The notes under the pieces are model-generated. The model searched no databases and had not been told where the DNA came from. It was given only the letters and a program-made list of their open reading frames with translations. The position numbers were made by a program, and so were the translations under genes. 64,000 nt of DNA. Source: Diabrotica undecimpunctata (taxonomy: Eukaryota > Arthropoda > Insecta > Coleoptera > Chrysomelidae). This document shows positions 45,002-56,500 of the stretch, one piece after another; positions within the stretch are counted from its first letter, which is position 1, and each line of letters begins with the position of its first letter. The stretch covers positions 39,027,753 to 39,091,752 of the forward strand of contig NC_092804.1 in the NCBI RefSeq assembly GCF_040954645.1, in the 5' to 3' direction.

Positions 45002-47214
45002 TAAATAGATAGATAGATAAATAGATAGTTTATTTGACTACAAAATAAAATCAAGGTTTATAGCAAGCCAAAAGTACAAAATTATAAATATAAAATATTA
45101 CAAAAAATGAAACAACACATGAAAAATATTTAAAACATTAAAATACATATAAAGCGTACAATATAATTAAAATAATATTAAATTTGGTTATGTTGTAGCT
45201 AGAGCATTTACAGATACACTCTCGTAATATTCACCTAATGTATAAAGACACATGGTCACTAGGTACTCTTTAACTTGGTTTTTAAAAGCTGTAGTTGAAT
45301 TAATGTTTTTAAATTTTGAAGGAAGATGATTATACAGTGGTAAACCACAGACAGTAGATGACTTCCTACTTATTTCTAAATATCGATAGTGGACTACAAC
45401 TTGTCTCTTATTTCTTGTGTTGTGTGAGTGAATATCACTGTTAAAAAAAAGTTCTTTTATTTTTATGATTTAGTATTAATAATTCCAAAATGTAAATTCC
45501 ATACACTGGTAATATATTTAAGTCCCTAAATAGGCTTTTACAAGACCAACCATACGGAACACCTGCAATAGATCTCACAATACACTTTTGGGAGAGACAC
45601 CCCAGACAGTTACACCGTAACTCATTGTCAACTGTACTTCAGCAAAATAAAAAAAAAACAAAGATGTTGCAGACTAAGTATTCTACCCAAATTTCTCAAC
45701 TGATAACACTTAGAATTTTAGTTTTTTACATACATTCCAACAACGAGTCTTAAAAGATAAATGAGAGTCGAAAGTCACTCATAAAAACTTCACATCACTA
45801 CAATTCAAAATACCCTCACCATTGATGGAAATACTTAGATCAGGTTTATTAGAACTTGCACGGGATGTAAATGATACAAAATTAATTTTGTGAACATTGA
45901 AGAGGAGTGACTGATTACTGGACCAATCAAAAAATGTATGTCTTTATCGCAATAAAGCATTGTTAAGTCATCCGCATAAATTGATATAAAAGCATCAGAC
46001 ATTACATATGGTAGTTCATTAATATACAAAATAAATAATATCGGGCCCAACATGGAGTACTCCATTCTTATTAACAATCCAACCAGACATTGAAATTTTG
46101 AAGTTATTTTTTATTTTAACTATTTGGTGCCGATCTTTCAGATAGGAACCAAACCAACTATGGACAACTTCCGTAACACCATTACAATCTGTAATGTACA
46201 ATCAATAATCTGTACAATCTACCGAGGAGTACATCGTGTTGCACACAATCAAAAGTACGTCTGAGATGACAAAAAATTACAGTTGAATTTTGACTGATTT
46301 CAATTGAGATTAAAACTTCCTCATAGAACCTGTTAGTGGCTGTGGAAGTAGAAAATTTATTTCAAAATCCATGTTGATGCTTTGTGATAATTTGTTTGAT
46401 ATCTAAAAATGATAAAAGTTGTTTTAGCATTGCATATTCAATAATCTTAGATACCACAAATGGAACAGACAATGGTCGAAACTTTGACATTTATTCAGGA
46501 TCACCTTGTTTTAATACGGGTGAAATGATAGAAGTTTTCAGCATACTGTGAAAAACACCAGTATTGAAAGAAGCATTTGTAATGTGAGCAAGTGGTGTCA
46601 AAATCTGAGACGCAATTTTCTTAATTACTATACCTGATATTTCATCAAAACTACACGATGCTTTGTTTTTAATTTTATATTTTATTATGTCTAAGATATC
46701 TTCCTTTGTTATATAAGATAGGAACAAACTAGTTTGAACAAAATCGTCTTCTGTTGCATCTATAAAGTAATCATTAAATTTGTGTGATATTATATCTGAA
46801 TCTATAATCCTAGTATCATCTATTTTTTGACAGATATTTTTGTGATCTTTTTGTTTTCCATTAAGTTCATTTATAACAGCCCATGTGGTTATATTTTTGT
46901 TAGAGGTTTCAGAGATTTTGTTAAAATAAAACTGACCTTTTTTAGAGTTTAGACTTTAGAGTTTTTAGCCCAGGGTATGCCTTACTCAAAGTATACAAAT
47001 CCTTCAGACTTTCTGAAGAAGATTTTACTTCTTGTAGGACCCATGTTTTTTTTTGTTTTGGTAATGTTCGGTTTTTCTAATAGGACAACTAATACTGAAA
47101 TAAAACTGTAATTTATCATGAAAGGCATTATATTTACTCTCAACATCAATTGCATGATTAACATCTTGCCATGTTTCTTCATCATTTAAGAGATTGTTGA
47201 ATGCATTTATAGAT
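45002..47214 (-). pseudogene. Jockey-like LINE (host copy, 3' part)
   Basis: Minus strand. Upstream sequence is at 49763-50060, separated by a nested LINE. The body here has 'SASCSFDEISG'-type RT N-terminal 'KNKASCSFDEISGIVIKKIASQIL' (about 46675) and 'SIISPVLKQGDPE*MSKFRPLSV' (about 46500-46470). It continues with 'IFCHLRRTFDCVQHD' (about 46280), 'SWFGSYLKDRHQIVKI' (about 46160) and 'FISIYADDLTMLY' (about 45990, catalytic YADD). The C-terminal 'DIHSHNTRNKRQVVVHYR' and 'GLPLYNHLPSKFKNI' follow (about 45435-45300). The 3' end is a (TCTA)n tail at about 45002-45035. Many stops. Confidence 0.85.
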
Positions 47215-47227
47215 CCTTCATGTGTTA

Positions 47228-49749
47228 TAATAATAATAATTTATTCAACAATCATACAAAATTTGTTTCAATAATTAAAAATATGTGAATAAATTAACCC
47301 GAAGGTCTCCGAGAGGTGTCGGAAAAACAATATAATATACTAAACTATAAATATAATAAGATAAATTTAGCCATAAAAAAAGCAAATTGAAAATTTAGAT
47401 ACAACAATCAAAGATGTATAATAAAATTAAACTTAGATACTGATAAGTTTTTAACGAGTTCTGCAAATGCACAATTATGTTCTGGTAAATATGCTAAATA
47501 AAATAAACAATACAATGTATATGTATACAATTTAATAATATATACTGCTTTTTGAAGCATAAAACAACCATAATTACAATTTTAATAGAAACCTTTGTTT
47601 GAATACAGCACTTATGTATAAATCAATTAGTTAACAAGATTTTTGAAAGGACAAAAGTGTAAACACACATGCTTCAGTAAATAATATGATAAACACATTA
47701 AATAAAACAATAGAAACAACACGATATATTATTATATTTTTAATTTATCTTTAAAAGGACTAGATTTAAAATTGTTTTTTTTTTCTTTTTTTTTAAGAAA
47801 GCTTAGGTGAATATGGCTTATTGAATGATATTACAGAAATGTCTTGTCTGTTCCATGAGATATGATCTTAATTTATTTTTAAAGAGAAAGACATTCTTCG
47901 TATTTTTGATATCAAGGGGAATATGATTGTATATTTTAAGGGCAAAAAATAAGAAAGTTCGTTGACAGAAAGATTTCGTAATTTTTGGAGCCATATAGAG
48001 GTGCTTGCCTCTAGTATGATATCCATGTGAAGGAAAGTTGCTTTTAACTTTCATGGTGTGATATTTTACAGATATACAAAGAAAGTATAACTGCTTTAAG
48101 TCAAATATTTTGCTCTCCTTATATAGTCTATCTGTAGAACAAGTGTAAGGTTTATCCATAATGATCCTCAGACATCTTCTTTGCATGATTTCTAGTGGGA
48201 GAATGTGAGTTTTTAGGGCGCTTCCCCAAGCCAGTATACCAGAACGGAGATGACTTTCTACTAATCCGTAATATAGTGTGCGAAGGTATATATCCGCTAT
48301 GTGTTTTTTTAGTTGATTAAATTTATAGAGGATAAACCGTAACTTTTGAATAACGTATTTAATGTGACAATCCCATTTTAAGTGTGTGTCTATTATAACA
48401 CCTAAATATTTAACATTCGTTACAGGTTTGATGCAAAAATTGTGTTTATTATGTGCTATTCGAAGAGGTTTGAATTTGAATAGATCAATATTCGGGGTAT
48501 AGAAATAAATTGGAAAATAAACAGTTTTTTTTTAAATTTATTGTAAGTATTTTATATCAAACCAGTCTTTTATGAATTGTAGATCAGTTTCTGCTTTTAG
48601 TTTTAAGTTATACCAGTTATCAGCTTCATAAATAATAGCCGTGTCATCAGCAAATTCAATTATATGCTCTGTACTTTGCAATGAAAATAAACCATTTATA
48701 TATAGATTAAATAAGACAGGTCCTAACACTGTTCCCTGTGGCACTCTATACGTTATACCTCTTTGTCCGCTTGTTGTTTCGGAAACCCTTACTACCTGCT
48801 GCCTCTCAGAGAGGTAACTTCTAAATAGTTGAAGACAGTTGCCTCTTATACCAACTTTCTCTAAGGTTTGTAAGAGTTTACTATGACTGACAGTATCAAA
48901 ACTTTGGCCAAATCTAGAAATACACATAAACAAACTTTATTATTGTTTAGAGTTTCATACACTTTTGATGTTAGGTTCAAAACGGCATCTTGTGTGGAAG
49001 TATTTAGCTTAAAACCAAATTGGTTAGCAGAAATTAAATTATACTTTTGATGTATGCTGTAAGTCTATTATTCAATAATAATACAAATATTTTAGACATG
49101 TGTGGAATAAGCGATATAGGTCGGTAGTTTAAAGCAAGAGTTTTGTCTTCACTTTTGTATATTGGTATGACTACTGCTGTTTTGAAGGCTTTACGCCAAG
49201 TTCCTTCTTCCATACATATATTGAAAATGTGAACCAATGCTTCGAGTATATAATACCATATTATAATGAAATTGTTTTCAAACATTCTGAATTAATATCA
49301 TAAATGCCAGTTGCCTTTTTACTTTTCAGTTGATTTATTATTGTTTTCATTTCAAATGTATTTTGTAGGTAGTAAAACCATTGAGTTTGTCAAGGAGGTA
49401 TTATCATACACCTGACGGGAATGGCTAATAATTTGTTCAGCCAATATTTTGCCCATCTCCAAAAACGTCTTATTAAATTCATTTGCAATATCGGAGGGAT
49501 GAGTCAATATATTTCCCATTTGGTTTTTAAGACTGTCGATAGGCATTTTTTCTTTTTTTGTACCACTAAGATCTTGCACTACACTCCATAATTGTTTATT
49601 GCTATTTGAATTCTCTAAAATCTTATTTTTATAAAAATTCCGTTTTGTTTTGTTCATAAGTGAATGCAGTTTATTTCTATATGCTTTATATTTTAGCAGT
49701 AAATCATGGTTATTCGGATGAAGCTTCGTTAGTCGACATCACAACAACA
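47228..49749 (-). mobile_element. Jockey-like LINE inserted into another LINE
   Basis: Bounded by a 13-bp direct repeat CCTTCATGTGTTA (47215-47227 and 49750-49762). The 3' end has (TTA)n at 47228-47240, and the 5' end is truncated. Minus-strand coding includes 'MNKTKRNFYKNKILENSNSNKQLWSVV' (49657) and 'KTAVVIPIYKSEDKTLALNYRPISL' (about 49185). RT palm and catalytic blocks are 'RFGQSFDTVSHSKLLQTLEKVGI' (about 48915), 'PQGTVLGPVLFNLYINGL' (about 48750) and 'IIEFADDTAIIYE' (about 48660). The C-terminal 'RRCLRIIMDKPY' to 'HGYHTRGKHLYMAPK' and 'LKIYNHIPLDIKN' follow (48186-47900). There are frameshifts between blocks. Confidence 0.9.
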
Positions 49750-49762
49750 CCTTCATGTGTTA

Positions 49763-50060
49763 CTCTGAAAGTATTTCGAACTGATGCCATAGTTAGATTA
49801 ATAAATTTTAACCTCAAAAGGAATATATCGTGATTCGATTCAGTATTTACATTTTCAGTACCTATACATTCATCACAATTTATATATAACTGATCTAAAA
49901 TATTTTCACATGTGGAAGTCGACCTTGTGGGTGCCAAGTTCCTGGGTGACAATCCATAAGATGGTAGAAGACCAGAAAATCTGTGTGAATTATTTAGTGT
50001 TATGGAATTTACATTAAAATCGCCTGTTAAAAATATGAATTAATTTGGTTTAAAATTTGA
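49763..50060 (-). pseudogene. Endonuclease C-terminal part of the host Jockey-like LINE
   Basis: Minus strand from about 50030: 'LTGDFNVNSITLNNSHRFSG' (GDFN motif), 'GLSPRNLAPTRSTSTCENILDQLYIN', then 'TESNHDIFLLRL' (the S-x-H/D-H end motif) and 'RNTFRVTHEG'. The frame continues into 47214 when the nested LINE is set aside. The 5' end is lost near 50060. Confidence 0.8.
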
Positions 50061-50084
50061 ATTTAAGATTTCCGTTCGAACGAT

Positions 50085-50165
50085 TTCCGAAGTGGAAATA
50101 GAAACGTCAATAAACTTACTTTAACCTTTAATTGTGGCTTATTCCCATTTAAATAGTAATTACAT
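50085..50165. repeat. FB2 repeat arm copy
   Basis: Contains CGATTTCCGAAGTGGAAAT, AGAAACGTCAATAAAC, 'CCTTTAATTGTGGCTTATTC' and 'CATTTAAATAGTAATTA', the same order and orientation as 6740-6800 plus the hairpin block seen at 6530-6580. Confidence 0.7.
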
Positions 50166-51398
50166 CGCTATTTGCTAAAGAAAACAGACAACAAGAAAAT
50201 GTTATTAATTTTTATATTTTGTGGAAAATACATTTTGTGATGCCTAATGCCATGTTCACGCACAAACACATATCTCCTAAATATATCTTTTAAAATAGTG
50301 TATATTAATATAAATTATCTAAACAAAGCCCAAACATTTCAATTATTACGACCATCAACAACGTCTGCGGTCGGCGTGGCCGACTTACTTGCCAAAACTT
50401 AGACACACTTAGGAAAATGAGCCATTTAATGAGGTCGTAAATCAAGGAACGGCCTTTGAATTATATTCCCAACAGGACAGAGAATACGGTAAAATGTACT
50501 TTCAGACGCATCCTGAGTTTGCTTTGATACAATAACTTTTGTCCGGTCAAAGTTTCAAGCCGTCTTTAACAATAAATATTATTTAACGTTCCGCTTATTA
50601 AATCTAAAGTTTTGGCTCTAGAGGTTAATATTCTAAAGTTCTCGTAAAGGGCTCTTCAGTCCCAACTTTTGAGTTAAAATGTGTGATGAAACTTGGTTTA
50701 GTTTTACTCCAAAATTTAGAAGACAGCGTAATACTTAAATACGGATATTATGAAGTTTCCGTAAGTACTTTGTTTATTGTTTTTAATCTCCTTTAACCTT
50801 TGACGATAAGTGTTGTATTTTGTAACCATTACACTTTCTATAGACTGTAAGTATATAATTATGGTGTAATACCTAATGGTGGGTATGAAAAAGTGTCAAA
50901 GCAAGATTAAAAATTTTGTAAAGAATTCTTAGTTATCTCTTAACAAAAATCTCTATCTCAGCATACGAATCTTAGTAACTGTCTTAGTGGGTTAAACGTG
51001 GTTATTACAAGGTTATAACTGGAGATTGTTAGGATAATTTAACCCTACGTTGATAGCGTATAAGTGTACTAACGTTGTTGGTTGCGGGGACTACAATCGT
51101 AATCCGTTTTGTTTCAACGTAAGATGTCTATTTTTTTAAGTAAAAAGTTTCTCTTCGTTAATAAGTATTTATTTACATAAGCTTTGCAAAACTATATTTA
51201 ACTTATATATATACAACATTGTAATTCATGGTGACAGCAAAAACAAAATCTTTTTGTAATTTTAGACCTTTATTTACACTTTTTTAACAAATAGGTGAAA
51301 AATCAAACGCAATTTTAAAAAACTAAACAACTTTTTCTTTTTTTAAACTACAAGCATATACAAATGAAAACATAACTCGTTTGACAAATATATACATA
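50166..51398. other. No gene recognised
   Basis: AT-rich sequence. No coding motifs, repeats with recognised partners in the window, or RNA genes identified. Confidence 0.45.
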
Positions 51399-51965
51399 TA
51401 CCGGGTGGTCCAATAAGCCTATCTCTCGGCTATATGTCAGAAACTATTCATGTTATAACTTTAGGAGAAAGAATTCCTTAGTAAAAGTGGCTAAGAGAAA
51501 TCGCTGGAAATAACTTTCAAGTTTCTGGGTCAACCGCTAGGGGGCGTAACCTGTGAAGAAAAATTTGAAAACTAGTTTTTTTGTGAAATATGCCCAATTA
51601 TACCAAGTATTAAATAAGTAAACTAAAGAGGAATAAATTCCGCACAATGTTGTATAAGTAGTTTTTTTTATTTTTTCAAATAAATGGTGGAGGAGAGTGG
51701 AAAAGTATTTGTGGATAAACACCTATAACTTTGGTTTGGATCATCCGATTTTAACGAAATTATTGTCATTAGAAAGAGTGTGGATAATTTAATTTACATC
51801 TACTATAAAACAATTGCATTTAGTTTTAATTGTAATGGGTATAGGGTACTTTCGAATAGAAAAAATTACAATTTGTTTTTCTTCAAAATGTTTAATAGAA
51901 ACACCTATTTATTGTAAATTATAATGGAATTGGATTAAATTCGTAACAAATTGGCGCAAACCGCA

Positions 51966-52432
51966 TGTCCAATATCAAATCTTCATAATTCATATCCGAA
52001 ATTGGACAGTATAATTTTATCACCCAGTAGACCGAATGAATCTATTTGTTATTAAATACACACACGTAGTTAATTAGGTTACATACACATTTGGTCAATT
52101 ATAAATAATAATTTGGACATCAGTCAAAAGTACTGACAAAGTTAAACAATTTACATAAATTAAATACACATATCACGCTAGGTACGCGAAAAATATTGAC
52201 CCAAATAGAATTTATATAAAACTAATATCTCTTGACTAGAGAAGCATTCAATCAATATTCACTCAACGAACATATAGTCTTCAACGATCAACTTCATCAG
52301 TCTCTACTCAAAGTAATCCCGGGTCTACACCCATAGTGTACGTCTCAACAATAAACTCTGCTACTATTATTTGGTGTTTCCATTACAACAGAACGAACAT
52401 CTTCACTGAGCCAACGAAGGGAATTTTGTTCA
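51966..52432 (+). repeat. 5' LTR of BEL/Pao element
   Basis: 467 bp, TGTCCAATATC...TTTTGTTCA, with TG...CA ends. The target duplication CCGCA precedes it at 51961-51965. It differs from the 3' LTR at three positions that I can see (one in TGTACGTCTC, two in the AAGGGAATTTTG end). Confidence 0.95.
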
Positions 52433-52450
52433 TGGTCCTATCGAGAAACA
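52433..52450 (+). promoter_or_regulatory. Candidate primer-binding site
   Basis: The 18 nt directly after the 5' LTR start with TGG (TGGTCCTATCGAGAAACA), the complement of a tRNA CCA end. I cannot assign the tRNA by eye. Confidence 0.5.
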
Positions 52451-52536
52451 GAATACTTCAAGGAAGTTTGAGAGAGCCTATACAGTCCACGCCAGCAACA
52501 CCCTCAGTAGCAGAGAGAGACCACTAGACCCGGGAG

Positions 52537-52806
52537 AACGAGAGCAGTACCAAAGCCAAGAGCCATACTAGAGCCGAGAGCAGTACCAGAGCCGAGAGCA
52601 GTACCAAAGCCGAGAGCCATACTAGAGCCGAGAGCGGTACTAGAGCCGAGAGCGGTACCAAAGCCGAGAGCCATACTAGAGCCGAGAGCGGTACTAGAGC
52701 CGAGAGCAGTACCAAAGCCGAGAGCCATACTAGAGCCGAGAGCAGTACCAAAGCCGAGAGCCATACTAGAGCCGAGAGCAGTACCAAAGCCGAGAGCCAT
52801 ACTAGA
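52537..52806 (+). repeat. 18-bp tandem repeat in BEL/Pao leader (15 units)
   Basis: Fifteen contiguous 18-bp units of the form GCCGAGAGC-(AGT/GGT/CAT)-AC(C/T)-A(A/G)A, mostly alternating between GCCGAGAGCAGTACCAAA and GCCGAGAGCCATACTAGA types. The length, a multiple of three, keeps both strands open. On the plus strand the units would encode AES(S/G/H)T(K/R) with no upstream ATG in frame. The tract lies between the 5' LTR and Gag, so it is probably an expanded leader sequence rather than coding. Confidence 0.9.
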
Positions 52807-53225
52807 GCCGCAGAGCAGCCAAAGGACAGGACCGATTGCAGAACCCACCAGAAGCGAGGGATCCTCAACGTCTAAGAACACAAAAAACCGTAAGTTTTTG
52901 AATAATTACAAAATCTTCCAACTTTACAATCTTACAATTTAACAAGTTTTTTTTTTTTATTACAATTTAACAATTTAGAACAACAATCTCCACTCTATCA
53001 ATCGTATAATAATGTACTTTAGAATGCATACCATTTAAATAATACAGAGAATTGATAAAACAAAAATAAACGTCATTCACAACTATAATTAACTAAACAG
53101 TAATTTTGTATGACAATTTGAAAAAAGAAACGTTCATACATATAGCTTGCTTTTAATTACAATTAAATATTTTATTTCGAAAAATTAAAATAATTACGTA
53201 GCAAATAATTTCATTTATTTTGATA

Positions 53226-53228
<3 letters not shown>

Positions 53229-53315
<87 letters not shown>
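53229..53315. repeat. (AT)n microsatellite in BEL/Pao leader
   Basis: About 85 bp of AT dinucleotides with a single GTAT interruption at the right end, about 210 bp before the gag start codon. Confidence 0.95.
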
Positions 53316-53324
<9 letters not shown>

Positions 53325-53528
53325 CATTATAAGAGTGTGTGGATTACATCTTGACCTACCTCAATGCAAAGAATAGCACAGCAGGCAAGGTCAAACTCAT
53401 ATTTCGCTAAATTGCACATTCCGATAGAAAAGAAAGTGCTATAATACAGGTATACTTATTTAATACATAACGTACATTTAGTATTGTCTAATATATTTAC
53501 CGCTGAATGTAAAAATTTTAAAATAATC

Positions 53529-56500
53529 ATGGAGAGTCTATACGTTAAGCAAGCGGAAATAGGAACAGAAATAGTGAAACTCGTTTCAAATACAAAAAAG
53601 GATTCCCAATCTCGGAAAAATCAACAATACATCCGGGATAGACAGGAAAAATTAGAAGAATATTGGGCAAAATTTTTAAATAACCACGAAAAGCTGCTAG
53701 AAGGGGGTATAACGAAAGAAAAATATTTTGAAACAAAATACTATGATCAGGTATTTAAGACATACATTGAGGGGAAAACCCTGTTGGAAGAATATGGAAG
53801 GGTGCTGAAAAGAGGAAAAGCACCGAAAGTAAAGGAGATACAGATAAGAAAACAAAGAATCGAGGAATTATTACGGCCAGAAAATGAACAAGACTTGCAG
53901 GAGGATGAAGAATTGCAGTCAGAGTTAAGAGAATACATGGAAAAGGTGAATACACTAATGATTGAAGCAGCAGTAAATGAGGAACTGGACGCTACAGATA
54001 TTGGAGAAGTAGAGAGAATAAATCATCTAAAGAGGAAAGTCAGGGAAGTTTTAAAGAAAATAAGGCCAGGAATGCAACGGCCAGAAAGCACACAGAGGAG
54101 GGACGGTGTGACATTGCCGCAGGTAAAAATCCCTGTGTATGAAGGCAGATATGAAACGTGGAGAACTTTCCACGATCTGTTTACTAAAGTAATACATGAA
54201 AACGACCAGTTATCAAACGCAGAAAAAATGCAGTACCTAAAAACTCAAGTAAGAGGGGAAGCCAACAGAATGATACAACACTTAAACATATCCGAGGCCA
54301 ACTACGAAGTGGCCTGGAACATGCTAAAAGATAGGTATGAGAACCCAAGGATGATATTGTTTAAATTAATAGACAGGATGCTACTAGCGCAGGAAGTAAA
54401 GGAATCTTCTGCTAGAGCATTGAAATCACTACATGACACCTTCCACGAAAGTCTGGAAGCCATAGGAGGGTTAGGAACAGACACGGAAGCGTGGAGCCCA
54501 TTGATAGCCCGAATTATCATAACGAAATGGGACAATGAAACTAGGAGGCTGTACGAAAACCACATTGGAGACAGTAGAGAGATACCGACGTACAAATCGA
54601 CACAAACATTCCTACAGCGAAGATTTCAGACACTGGAACTGCTGGAGTCAGAAAAAAGACAAGAGAAGCAAGGAGGATCTCTTAGGAAACCAAGAACACA
54701 TTGCGTGATATGCAACGGAGATCACGGAGTACCGAACTGCAGAGAATTTCAGGAACTCAATGTAAGAGACCGGAACAGGATGATAAAAGAAAAAGGATTG
54801 TGTACAAACTGCCTAGCACATAAAAAAGAAAAACAATGTTATTCACAATATAGGTGCAGACACTGTGGCGGAGACCACCACCATATGTTGCATTATGAAA
54901 AAGGAAACACAAGCAACAAAAGAAACTCCAATGAAACGAAACGAGAACAAACACAAGAAAGAAATGGAAGAGATTCAAACAATAGAAGAAACGGGTACCA
55001 AGCTGATAGGTACAGAGGAGGAAATAATAATCCATACAACGCCAGAGAACAAAATAACGGAAGGCGAGAAAATACACAAGATACCAATGGGCCTAGGAAT
55101 AGCAACGACCAGCAAAGAGGGCAGAATTCAGTAAACTGTGCAAGCCATAAGGAAGGTGAAGCATTACTAGCGACAGCTGTGGTACGCATAAGAGATGCGA
55201 AAGGAGATTCACACATAATGAGAGCACTAATCGACCAAGGGTCACAATGCGCATTTATAACGGAACAAGCTGCGACGACGCTAGGAACAACAAGGAAGCC
55301 CATACAGGCGACCATATCCGGGATAGGCTCGTCAGGAGAAAAAACAGCCAACTGGAGTATGAAACTTTTAATCGAAACTCATTACGAAAGTGACTTCGAG
55401 ATGGAAATAGAAGCACTAGTACTACCGAAGATAACAAGGAATTTACCGGAAAAGGATATAATTCTACCGGACTATAACGAGAAAAATGCAATACTGGCAG
55501 ATCCAAGATATTACAAGGTAGGGAAGATAGACTTACTACTAGGAGTAAAAGAATACAGTTACATATTGACAGAAGGGATGCACGGAATAAGTAATGGACT
55601 CCTGAGTCAAAACACCAAACTCGGATGGATAGTTTCGGGAATAGCACGAGAAAGGGAGAATATAAAAGCAGAAGTATGCTGTATGATATCAAGACAAGAA
55701 ATGGACGTACAAATAAAGAACTTCTGGGAATTAGAAGAAGTAAATCAGGATACAAGTTTCTCAGTGGAAGAACAAGAATGTGAAGAACTGTATCGACAGA
55801 CTGTAAAAAGGAATGAAGAAGGGAGATACGAAGTAAAAATTCCGTTTAGGGAAGACGTCGCAAAGTTAGGAGAATCTAAACAGCAAGCATTCGCCAGATT
55901 GATGCAACTAGAAAGAAAGTTTGCAAAAGACAAACAGTTAGAAGCGAATTACAGACAATTCATGGAAGATTATGAAAACCAAGGTCATATGGTAATAGCA
56001 GAAAACCAGGGAGATGGGTACTACTTACCTCATCATCCAGTGAGAAAAGAGGACAGTACTACAACGAAAATAAGAGCCGTGTTTGATGCATCAAGCAAAA
56101 GCTCATCGGCAGTAAGCCTGAATGATATTATGCACACAGGGCCGAAATTACAACAAGACTTAACAAATATACTATTACGATGGAGATCCAATAAGGTAGC
56201 ATACTCAGCGGATCTGGAAAAAATGTTTAGACAAATCAGAATGGCAGAAGAAGACCAAAAATATCAAAAAATTTTGTGGAGAAAGGACACAAAGGACCAC
56301 ATACAAGAGTATAACTTAACGACGGTGACATACGGCACGGCCGCAGCACCCTTTTTAGCGTTAAGAACAATACAACAATTACAAGAAGACGAAGGAGCGA
56401 GGTTCCCGTTGGCATCGAAAATTGTAAAAGAAAACATGTATGTAGACGATATACTAGGAGGAGCTGAGACAGTGCAGGAAGCAGAAACAGCCCAAAAGGA

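Noticed and set aside
52504..52881. Open minus-strand frames of 125 and 114 codons over the leader repeat
   Set aside because: They are by-products of the 18-bp tandem array, which stays open in several frames. They have no motif, are antisense to the retroelement and lie in its leader.
42040..53315. CRISPR-like array from regularly repeated short units (18-bp array, (AT)n tracts)
   Set aside because: Repeats are directly contiguous without unique spacers and the window is eukaryotic.
54893..55755. Long minus-strand frames opposite the BEL/Pao polyprotein
   Set aside because: Shadow frames of the strongly coding plus strand (A-rich codons give F/L-rich complements).
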